55,473 bases of DNA from Zygnema cylindricum (taxonomy: Eukaryota > Streptophyta > Zygnematophyceae > Zygnematales > Zygnemataceae). Below are positions 1-9,180 of this stretch, piece by piece. A program made the translations under genes and the position numbers. The stretch lies in contig JBBHKE010002619.1 in NCBI GenBank assembly GCA_037447655.1, forward strand, positions 1 through 55,473, written 5' to 3'. How positions within the stretch are numbered: position 1 is the first letter of the stretch; each line of letters opens with the position of its first letter. The notes below the pieces were generated by a model. That model was not told where the DNA came from. It worked only from the letters and a program-made list of their open reading frames with translations, and did not search any database.

Positions 1-278
1 TGAGAGACATGGAAAAGAACATCTGCACAAAACCAGCGTTGTTGCAACATAACCTATCATAACCCTATCATCCTCTGCATGAGGATCCTCTTTCCATTTT
101 GCCCCCGGGCTGGGGGGACTTACGGGGTTGCTATTCGTAGTTATTTAATTGAGTTGGGGTTGGGGTTGTAGTTTTGGTCTTGTCACTTCCCGTGCTTTTC
201 ATTTTGAGATTGGGTGCTTAAATTTTCCTTGTTGTTGTTTTCTTTTTGTTTTTGTGTTCCAGTTTATTTGTTCCCCTG

Positions 279-377
279 CTGGTAGTTTTTCAGTTTCGGC
301 CATGCCACCCCTTTTGTACCCCCGGACTCAGATGGTTTACCATCATTCTTTTTAATTTATCCTGCCCCTTTTTTTTT
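279..377 (+). repeat. Dispersed repeat, 3'-tail of a non-LTR-type element
   Basis: This segment shares a characteristic tail with 27211-27306 (opposite strand), and more loosely with 1215-1395 (opposite strand) and 40618-40671. Shared landmarks are TAGTTTTTCAGT, GGCCATGCCACC, a GGACTCAGATGG block, GGTTTACCATC and a terminal TTTTTAATTTATCC. The 40.6 kb copy lies directly downstream of a reverse-transcriptase-type C-terminal ORF, so I infer that these are 3'UTR ends of one retrotransposon family. The surrounding 1-1880 bases hold no convincing gene. Confidence 0.5.
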
Positions 378-534
378 CCTCTGCATATCTAGAATCCTAC
401 AAAAAGCAAGCCCCTATGCCTCTCAAGCTTGGCAGAGCATGTGGAGATTTTTCTGACACAACTCGGCGACCAATAACCAATGTGTTGACGATCCATAACT
501 GTATTGACAGATTAATGGGTCAACCTTTAGGAGG

Positions 535-1038
535 CTATAGAAGCTTGCCCAAGTTATAAAGCCAGAGAAAGACGCAAGGACAAAAGCGGGAGGGTCTTAC
601 AAAAGAATGCTGACCACAAGTACGGAGGAACTCATCCAAAGTGACATCTGAACAACCAAATATCTCGACCTCTGCTGGAATAAAGTCTGCATACCGTCGG
701 AGCATGCATTGTAACACTCCGTCGTACTCTTTTTACTCTTACTCTTACTTACTCTTTTTTTCTTTCAGCAACACGTGTGACCAACCCAACATGCCAAGAT
801 GCCCTGGCCACGACTTTGTAACCAGGGCCGGGTTTGCCAAAACAATGTTACCAAAAATACCGTAGTCACCATTGAGCAAACCAATATCGATGCGCCGCAA
901 AGGAATAATATGTGAAATCTCCCAACAAACAAGTTCAACATTCTTGGAAGCAATAGTCGTAATAGAGTTGAGAGGTGGAATGCTTAAAATAAATTTCCCC
1001 TGTGGGAGCAACTGAGAGACGGTCATGTGAGCAAACAA
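535..1038 (-). mobile_element. Possible decayed non-LTR retrotransposon coding fragment
   Basis: Two short open stretches on the minus strand (745-1038 and 535-717) look protein-like. The first contains GNIVLANPALVTK, which resembles GDIVLANISLIT readable on the plus strand at about 40.0 kb inside a retrotransposon remnant. The order relative to the tails at 279-377 and 1215-1395 does not fit one simple insertion, so this is a rearranged or nested remnant at best. No catalytic motif is visible. Confidence 0.25.
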
Positions 1039-1214
1039 GAGACTAGGTAGAGATGAGGGAAGCCCAGGAATGTTCTACTATGAGCTTAAAAGTGAGAGCG
1101 TCGATCAATTCACATTCGTGAATTGTGAATTGGTGCAAATCTTGACGTGCATCTATTTTTTAAACTATTGGCTTAAAACAATATACAACAGCTCAACTTA
1201 AAGCAAAAGAAAAA

Positions 1215-1395
1215 GGGGCTGACTTTATTAAAAAGGGCGATGGTAAACCATGTGAGTCCATGGAAACAAAAGAAAGTAGCATTGCAAAAACTGAAAACTT
1301 AAATGTGGGGGGAAGAAACAAAAAGGGGGCAGGATAAATTAAAAAGCGGGGGTACAAAAGGGGCGGCAAGGCAAAAACTGAAAAACTACAAGTAG
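1215..1395 (-). repeat. Dispersed repeat tail, inverted copy
   Basis: Minus-strand copy of the tail described at 279-377. Read on the minus strand it has TAGTTTTTCAGT, a GCC-rich block, TTTTAATTTATCC, then GGTTTACCATCG and an AATAAAGTC end like the 40.6 kb copy. It lies head-on to the copy at 279-377, giving an inverted pair about 0.9 kb apart. Confidence 0.45.
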
Positions 1396-1880
1396 GGCAA
1401 TAAAAAACAAAGAAAGATTAGCAAGGCAAATGCAACGAAAATACGAAAAGATGGCAGGTAAACCGAAAAACCCAAAGAAGCAAAAAACAACAAACGAAAC
1501 ATCAAAGGAAAGATAGCGATGCTATTTATTTTCGGTTAATAAGGGTGGGACTTGCGGGCTGTCCAATACCTGCGATCCACCTGTCGAGTGTTCTAGCCCA
1601 GACGGTTTTCAATCTTAACAGGTGTCAACATGCGAGCTACTGGTCAGGTTCGACCTCAACTTACTTTGAATCTAAATATAATTTCTGAATTATTGATGGT
1701 TTTTTATTCTTTCCATTGACTAATGCCATTTCCGGACAGGGATTAGGCTATAATTACTAGAGGTTGAAATAGTGTTGAAAGTGCTATAATGAATTATTTA
1801 GCTTCACAGAATGTCAAAATAATGGCAAGGATGTTCGTGACGAGTCTTGAACCTAAATTAATGAGTAAGACATACGGAAC

Positions 1881-2183
1881 ATAGTTCAAAAGTAGGTGAA
1901 AGTAGGCCCATACAATATGCCTATTGTACGCAAAACATACAATATGACCTTAAGACCCATATTGTATTCAGACCTATTCGGAGCAATTAAAACATTCGGA
2001 CCAAAAATTGGAGCAATTAAAACATTCGGACTAATTTTTTTTACTGAAACCGTCAGATTCGGACGATCGGACGGTTGCTGATCAAAGTAGCGATCTAAGA
2101 AGATCACATGAAAAGCCATAACACAACTTACGATAAAAGCGCCGACCAAAGGCCTACCATAAAAACGCCTACTTTTGAACTAT
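1881..2183. mobile_element. MULE-type MITE, copy 1
   Basis: A 303-bp non-coding element bounded by inverted repeats ATAGTTCAAAAGTAGG and CCTACTTTTGAACTAT. An 8-bp direct repeat TACGGAAC lies immediately left (1873-1880) and, after two extra G bases, right (2186-2193). Allowing two mismatches gives a 10-bp target duplication as in copy 2 at 38359. The 9-11 bp duplication length suggests mobilisation by a Mutator-like transposase (family knowledge). No ORF encodes a transposase. Confidence 0.8.
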
Positions 2184-2199
2184 GGTACGGAACCACAAT

Positions 2200-3560
2200 G
2201 GTAAACCATTCGGGTACTAATTTCAAGGGAGTAAAAAAAGTAAAATGTGCAGCAATATGGAGCAAATCTGCATTGTCAAAACATTTTTAGTATTGTTGAA
2301 TCCAAAGTCCAAGGTATATAAGTCGTGTCTGTTTTTCCTCGTTGCTCGCTGTATCACAACATCATAACTGTTAGTGGAAGAGTAATTGGGTGTGCTTTTG
2401 GTATTTTAATCACTATTTATTTTATCCTGTTTCTCCTGTGCTTCCGCATGTGATCAGTTTTTCAGTTTCATCTCTGCATTACTTTCTACTTCCATGTACT
2501 CAAATGATTTTACATTACGCCTTTGTAATGAAAATAAACACATAATTATTATCATTCAATTACCAAAATGCAACATGGGTGTGTTTACAAAAAAGACATG
2601 TAAGGATCAGATATTACAACACAACTGTGGACATTCTAACCCTGTGCATGCTCTCTACAAGAAACAACATACGTAATAAAGTCGGTATATATATATATAT
2701 ATATTTTTTTTTTCAATTTCTCTACCAGCAATCCCATTGCTTCAGTTGCCTTCCTAGCACACACCACATTCTACATATACATTACATATTATCAACACCA
2801 AAATTGCATCTCTAAACCTACACGGTCGCGTCCCATTTTGGTTACTGCTTACTGTGTGAGTACGATAAACGCCATAGAATACACGCAATTTCAATGAATG
2901 TTTTTGTATAAATGTACAAGGCTATACAATACTGCCAACCAAAACAGCATTGAGCGACTAAACGCCTAAAAATAATTTCTCTTTGACGAGGTCAAAATCT
3001 CGACACAAGACGGTGTCACAGGTTCTGTGATGAGATTGGGACAGCAGAAGCAGCTCAATCTTTAAACAGTTCAGAATCAGTACCATACATCTGAACAAAA
3101 GAAAGGGCAGCAAAAAAAAAGGGCAGCCAAAAAAAAGGGCAACTAAAAAAAAGAGGGCAGCGTGGGAAGTTAAAAGAAAATCAAGAATGGGCAGCTTAAA
3201 ATTCAGGTAAGGACAGCTAGAAAGGGCAGCTAATTCAGGTACCAGATTTTACAGAGTGAAGTCTCACAAACAGCTATACACCCTGGAGATTTGAATAAAA
3301 CAAAAAACAAAACAAAAACAAAACAAACCAAAACTGTAGAGCTCTTGGAGCAGGTTGAAAGAAACCATGTAAAATTTTCTTTCGTCAACTTGAAACACTA
3401 GACCCAAAACCTTTTCAAAGGTCCGTAAAAATGACAGTCAGTCCACACTACACAAACAAACGAAAAAAAAAAGAAAAAAAAACAAAACCTAATTACAAAC
3501 CCTATGTTATATGATTTTACTACCAGCCTGTACATGTGGCAACATGGTCAACATATCATG
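2200..3560. other. Gene-free stretch with simple repeats
   Basis: No supportable gene on either strand. It contains a (TA)n run at about 2685-2703, a GTATATAA box near 2311 that could be a chance TATA-like match, and long A-rich tracts. It is the 3' flank of the MECR-like gene. Confidence 0.5.
3104..3240. repeat. A-rich GGGCAGC tandem repeat
   Basis: Repeated GGGCAGC blocks are separated by runs of 8-9 A at the left (about 3104-3165). They are followed by two degenerate units with AATTCAGGTA spacers. It lies downstream of the MECR-like stop codon, probably beyond or within the 3' UTR. Confidence 0.6.
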
Positions 3561-3564
3561 TAAC

Positions 3565-3682
3565 GTTCTCCCTCTCCCCTTCCCCTTCTCCCTCCCCTCC
3601 CTCCCTCCCTCCCTCCCTCCTCTCCCTCCCTCCCATCTCTCTCCCTCCCTCCCATCTCTCTCCCTCTCTCTCCTTCTCTCCC
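3565..3682. repeat. CCCT/CTCT polypyrimidine tract (GA-rich on the coding strand)
   Basis: A nearly pure C/T stretch begins directly next to the stop codon (3683-3685) of the MECR-like gene, so its 3' UTR would start with a GGGA/GAGA tract on the minus strand. No gene is encoded here. Confidence 0.75.
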
Positions 3683-6600
3683 TTATCCAGTCAAGAAAAC
3701 CTTCCCCGACCGCCCCATTTCTTGCTGCTTCTTTAACGCTGAGGGGAAATCGGTCAGGTCAAATTTTCCCCCTGCAACCGGTTCTATCACTTTTTTTCCC
3801 ATGAGGTCCAACATTTCCACCAATAGCTGCTGCCTCTGACTCACACTCATCTTCCTCAAAAAACGCCGTAACCACCAACCTGTCACTGTTACACCTCTGT
3901 ACCACCGAATCCAAACAAAACTTTTCCTCACTTCTCAATCATCAAGACAAAGGATTCGAAATAGTCGAGACATATTTGAAGTATATTCAAAGTATATATT
4001 CAAAATCTTCGAAACATACAAAATAGTCGAAAAATTTGAAATATATTTCGTTTTCGATTTTCGTCTTTCATCTCTCATCTACGTATTCGTCTTATATTCT
4101 CCATCCACTCATGTTTAATAGATGATTAACATTTCCTCACATACCAATCAGTCGTTCTCTAACAAGTCGAAGCATTCTCAATGTACTCATATTCATTAAA
4201 CATATAAACCTAATAAGAGAACAAGAATGTCTGATGAACCTTTGCTCTCAAAATAAAATAAAAATCATACCACATACGGTGAAAGAACAAAAAATATGAG
4301 ATACTTGGAAACTTGGAAAACAGTCCTCTGAGTTTTCTTTTGAAAGGGGTAACACGAAAATCCTATCCAAATACAGATACCACATCCAATGATACAGAAA
4401 ATCCGAAATACTTGGAAACATGGAAGTTATTTTTTTAAGTTATACTTTCTAAAGGGTGATAAGATAGTAGGATGGGATAGACGGTTATCCTATCCACATA
4501 CTGACGAGACGGGTGACGAATCTAACAAGTCGTCTTTTTTGTGTCGTCCTTTAGTACACAAAAAGGACGACGACCCATGATTCGCCTGAAGATGAGATCA
4601 GAGATTGCCAAAAAAACAGCCTCAAAAAGCCCTAAAAAACCTAAAGAAAGCCCTAAAGAAGCCCGGAAAAACTCTAAAAGACCCACGACTCACCTGAAGA
4701 TGAGATTAGCGATCGCCATAGAGCAGTCCGGGCTCGAAAACCCCCCAACCACGAAAACAGTTCCCTCGTCTCTTACAGTAGATACAACCAACTTAGTAGA
4801 TATTCCAGCCACTGTGTCAATGGCACCCCATACAAGCTTTCCTTCTGTAATCTCCTTCACCCTCGAAACAATATCTTCATCACTGGAGCAAAGAACCTGC
4901 CGTAAACACAAAACCTCCGTTTATTCAAAAGTTCTCTACAGTTTTTTTAATTTCTAGACGGACAACCTGCCGTAAACATAAACCGCTTTTTTTAAATCAG
5001 AAAGTGCTCGACAGTTTTTTCGATTTTCGAGACAAAGATTGTTTTGTCCAGAACATATTACAGCGATAAAATGTTGCAAGCATCTAATGAAAAAAAGACT
5101 AAAACATGGTCATCTAAACCGGACTCGTATTGAGAAGGCTTTTGGTCACTAATTATCCAATCTTTCAGCATTTTAAAAAAGAGAGTGGAAACTCCTAAAC
5201 TAAATTTAGCTCAACTCAATTCATATCAAATTGTTGGAAGATAGGACTCCCGTTGACAAAATTACAATTCCTTTTTCACCGGTAGCTATTGAGGCAAGCC
5301 TTAACCATTCCCTTCTAACCATATATATTTGAACTGCATAGAAACACTTCAGATATAGAAAACTTGGACCGCGGTTTTAAATTTTTCACCTGGTCACCTC
5401 CAAGTGCCTGGAGCTCCGCTACCTGCTCTCTCCTCCTCACAACATTAATAGTCTTGATTCCCTCCTTCTTCGCCAAGGCAATAACCAGCCTACCCAAAGC
5501 CGATCCGGCAGCAGTTTGAAGTATGTATTGCCCTGTAAAAAATGGACACCAAAGAATGACCACCAAAGAACGAATACCAAAGAATGAATACCAAAAGAAT
5601 AAATACCAAAGATTGAATAACAAAGAATGAATACCAGCCATAAACAGTTTGAGGATTTGAATGTGCAATTCAACCCTCGGTAGAATCCGTCTCAGGTTTG
5701 ATAATCCAAACAGAACAAAAACCTCAATCAACAAGTTTCAAAGAATAGAGTTCTGAAGGAGCTGTGATAAAGTCAGAGGTAGGCCAGAAGCACAACTCCA
5801 GTAAATAATTTAAGATAACCGGGTGATCAGATTGGACTACAAATAAGCAATCTAAAACTCAGGGTCGAAATGGCGCATTTATAAAAAGCATTTACAAGAA
5901 GAGAGGATATGAAGATGGGCAAAATCTGCAAAGTTTCCAATCCATAACCGTTACTCTGGCTTTTCACTTCATTACAATGGCCAGCACTATTAGTGTTAAC
6001 ATCACCAATTTGGTCGCAACTTTTTTGGGCCGAAGTTCACGAAACAGAGTTAATAACACTTTAAATCGGCCATGTTACTCTAACCTAAATTAGAAAAATT
6101 GATACTTTGTTCACATTAACACCAATCATTCCTTTACACTAATAGAGATGGGTGGTGTACTTTCATATGCTTTTCCATCTAGGGGTGGATATCGTACAAA
6201 CAGTGGTTACTAACAGAAAACTTTAGTGGAGACTAAATTCAGAAGCTGAAGGCTTAACATCTCAAGCCCAATATTCGACCTTAATGTTTGAAAAGAAATG
6301 CTCAATTATTTAAATTTCATAAACTAACATTAAGTGCCCCATTCCTGATGTCCTATGTCAACTTCTGAGTGGTAAATTGTCCAATACTCGGAATGAGAAG
6401 GTTAGATAGTGTCCAAAGACGAAGTAAATATCTTCAATATGCGGCCCAATTTACAATATCCTCACTGGAGACGTTGAAGAAAGTTTAATTCCATTTTTTG
6501 TACTAAAAAATTTATAATGCATTTCAATACTCAATGAAGTAAATAAAAGGTTCATTCAAAAGAGAATGAAGCATAAAATTCCCAAGCAATTCAAGATCAA

Positions 6601-8579
6601 GTGAAATAAACAACTGATCCATTCAAAAAAGTACCAAGCATTGCATCTATTTGCCTTCCGTCTAGTCTAACCTCATGTCGTCTTAAGTCAAAAAACCTGG
6701 TGGAGGTGCCAAATCTCTTAGCAGTCCCAAGGCTGTGATTGGATTGACCACTAGCTGGGCTGCGGCTTCATCTGAAACGTTATCTGGAACCGCCACGAGA
6801 TCATCTGCTGACACGTGGCAATATTCCTGCCAAGATCCTTCGCCTTTCTCGGTATATGACGCCAGTAATGGTACTACTCGCTGGCCGACCTATTCTCCTC
6901 CATTCCATGCAAGAATAAGAACAAGCCACGAAGAGATAAATAAGATTATTCTGCAGTTCAAAACTGAAATTATACTACAGATAGAAACTAAATCAAACGT
7001 ATGACACAAATATTTTGAAACAAACACTTTGATTTTGACAAGTTTGGCAATGCCCCCTAAGAAGCTCACAGGCTAAAAGCACATATTAAAGCAGTGTTGT
7101 TAGCATGTTCCCAAGACTACAATTGTGGAATGTCCCATCAAAAGCTTGTTTACAAGATAAACTTTAACAAGATTTTTAATAGCAGTTCCCATTCCAGACG
7201 GAATAAGTCCTCAAGTAAAATCCTGTGTTTTACAAGTACTCCAGAGATATGAAACCGTCGCAAACAAGTCATGTACGAGCCCCGTAGGTGGCATTACTGG
7301 AGCAGAAATCATAGTATTCGTATTTTTAAAAAATGTACAATTTCCTGTATAATTACAGTGGCCAGTATTGCTGGTAATAGCATACATATAATTACCTTAT
7401 TAATAGGAAATACTGATAAAGGAGCATGAAAATGGGTGGATGGAAGTTTGAAATTTTAACCCAAAAAAAAAAGTGCAAACAAATGTTAACCAGAAAGTAT
7501 TAAAATTGGCGACATATTATCATATAGTAAGATGCAAGAGTTCAGCAATCATTAAGCATGTCTAATCACTTGCCAAGCAATACAAGAAAAAATCTTCTTT
7601 GTTTTTTTCATTTAAGAAAGAGAAAATACAACCCAATTGTGATCAATTATCCAGCAATACGAAATAATTTAAGCTTAAAATTAATAACAAACCAATTGTG
7701 ATCAGTTTTCAAGCAATAAAAAAGTATTAAAGCTGAAATTAAATACAAACCAATTCTGACTAACTATCAAGAGATATGAAATCATCATAACTCACGATTA
7801 AACATTAAACACATTGTGATCAATTTTCAGCAATTAGAAATCCTTTAGGCTTAGAAATAAAAACAAACCAATAGTGATCAATTAGCAAGCAATACAAAAA
7901 TATTAAACATTAAATTAAATTACAAACCAATTGTGATCGATTATCGAGCAACACGAAACCATTAAAAAATTTAACACAAACTAAAAGTTTATAATTTAAC
8001 ACAAACCAATCGTGATCAATTATCAAGAAAAGCTTAAAATTAGATACGCAATCAGTTACACCTAATATGAAGTTAGGTTGAGCTGGAGACCTCAAAATTG
8101 TGGACTTGAGGTCCTATTGTGTCCACTAATCCCATTCCTTCTGCACCAGGAGTTGCAGGAAACTTGGAGGGCCTAAAGCCAGGATAAAGGCCCATAAGAG
8201 ACAGACCATCAGCAGGATTCACAGGCCTTAACTTCATCCGTACAACAACTTCTCCAGGGCCAGGAAGAGGTTTCACTTTTTCATAATTTAATTTTGTGTT
8301 TAGAAGAAACGTTTTCGGCCCTTCGAATGCTATGACTTCAACTGCTCTTTGGATGGATTTACCAAATGAAGGTGTTTTTTCGGGAAGGTTTTCTGTTTTC
8401 AAGTTATTACTGTCGTTATTATTCGGTAAGGAAGTCATGTTTCTTATATGTCCACTGGTTTTAGGAAGGACTTGAGGAAACTGAAGCTGAGATAAGAAGA
8501 GAGAAGAATTTTGAAGGAAGGAGTTGCTTGAAGGGAGGGTTATGCCCTTCTCCAGTCTGAAAAATCTCCTGGTAATCAT
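3683..8579 (-). CDS. MECR: MECR/ETR-like 2-enoyl thioester reductase (MDR superfamily), 5 exons
   Basis: Five exons join in phase: 8091-8579, 6697-6889, 5390-5532, 4694-4896 and 3683-3896, giving 413 aa. The first 45 or so residues are Arg/Ser-rich (MITRRFFRLEKG), suggesting a mitochondrial transit peptide; a second Met at residue 48 is an alternative start. The GroES-like half has RPVNPADG then GLYPG, whose Tyr132 matches the catalytic Tyr of MECR/Etr1. The Rossmann half has QTAAGSALGRLV and INVVRRRE (NADPH 2'-phosphate side), then LIFRGVTVTGWWL and a C-terminal GKVFLTG. No zinc-ligand pattern is visible. Known role of the family: NADPH-dependent last step of mitochondrial fatty acid synthesis (lipoate supply). 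A broader plant zinc-binding-dehydrogenase-like paralogue is the alternative. The exon 1 donor (GAG/GTCTCC) is weak but gives the conserved FE-VGQRVV join; exon 4 ends at GTGAGT. Confidence 0.82.
4574..4719. repeat. Partial duplication of MECR exon 4 donor region
   Basis: 4681-4719 (end of exon 4 and its GT donor) is repeated at 4574-4611, sharing CCTGAAGATGAGAT and GCGATCGCCA-like ends. In the intronic copy the donor GT reads GC. An AAAGCCCTAAA-type imperfect repeat lies between the copies. Confidence 0.6.
4891..5034. repeat. Tandem duplication of MECR exon 4 acceptor region
   Basis: Two tandem units of about 72 bp (4891-4961 and 4962-5034) share AACCTGCCGTAAACA and an ACAGTTTTTT block. The left unit contains the functional 3' splice site of exon 4 (exon starts at 4896 on the minus strand); the right unit carries a second AG acceptor with the same context. 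Confidence 0.6.
5546..5636. repeat. ACCAAAGAATGAAT tandem repeat in MECR intron 2
   Basis: About six imperfect units of 13-15 bp (ACCAAAGAATGAAT type) end roughly 15 bp from the 3' splice site of exon 3 (exon starts at 5532). On the transcribed strand they form a TTGGTATTCATTC-type pyrimidine-rich stretch that could serve as the branch-point/polypyrimidine region. Confidence 0.65.
5975..6157. mobile_element. Stowaway-like MITE in MECR intron 2
   Basis: Non-coding element flanked by TA dinucleotides, with inverted ends: left CAATGGCCAGCACTATTAG, right end read inversely CACCACCCATCTCTATTAG. Its core has TTTTTTGGGCC and AATAACACT as in the copies at 39062, 52539, 53123 and 53730, so it belongs to the same family. 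Confidence 0.6.
7630..8045. repeat. Minisatellite, about seven units of 55-60 bp, in MECR intron 1
   Basis: The motif CAAACCAATTGTGATCAATT recurs with variation at about 7630, 7686, 7746, 7808, 7863, 7922 and 8001. Each is followed by a CAAGCAATACGAAAT-like half and an AT-rich spacer. The array fills the 5' part of intron 1, ending about 45 bp from the exon 1 donor. Units have diverged, so it is not a recent expansion. Confidence 0.75.
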
Positions 8580-8813
8580 GAGATCTTACAATGGCGAGAA
8601 GGGGCGAACGAAGTCAACAATGGTGCTCGCATTCACCAAGCAGAAAGGTGCAACAAATTGGCTCCAAATATCCTGCCACCATCGAATGCTCCGCATCGTA
8701 GATCGAAAGTACGAACTGTATTATATGTTTTTGAATGAAATACGTGCGTATGTTATGTAATATGTTTACATTATCGTAAGTCACGGAGCACACCATTAAG
8801 GTTACGTCAAATA

Positions 8814-9178
8814 CACTGAATCGTTATTGGCGTAACGGACGCTATTTAAGGTACCTTTTTTTTTCCCCAAATTCTTAAACAGCATAAATTATTCTGTTTT
8901 TTCTTTTACGCCATTTAGGGTTCTTTTCCAATTTTTATCATCTAAATAGAGTGTTGTACGGTTGGTGTCAGACCGTACAAAAATGTACCTTTTTAAGTGA
9001 GAAAGTTTAATTAATGGGTTTTAACCACGGACGCATGAGAATATGCGCTCTAAAAAGGTGATGCAATCGGGTTGTCAAAAATCACGTTCTCACATATTCG
9101 TCCGGCAACCGCGTTTCGACATCGAAAAAAAAAGCGGGACGGAATTAGCGTACACAAAGCTAATAACGATTGGCGGTG
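8814..9178. mobile_element. Stowaway-like MITE upstream of the MECR-like gene
   Basis: The element is flanked by TA on both sides (8812-8813, 9179-9180). The left end CACTGAATCGTTATTGGCG pairs with the right end, read inversely CACCGCCAATCGTTATTAG. Its 365 bp contain no transposase. It lies about 235 bp upstream of the MECR start, so it could carry promoter or boundary activity. A further unpaired CACCGTGAATCGTTATT end is present near 9289. Confidence 0.55.
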
Positions 9179-9180
9179 TA

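Noticed and set aside
3511-3804. Plus-strand Pro/Ser/Leu-rich ORFs
   Set aside because: Shadows of the CT tract and of the antisense last exon of the MECR-like gene.
7630-8045. Regularly spaced repeats resembling a CRISPR array
   Set aside because: Units and spacers both diverge gradually, lie inside a spliceosomal intron, and no cas-like gene exists; a eukaryotic minisatellite explains it.
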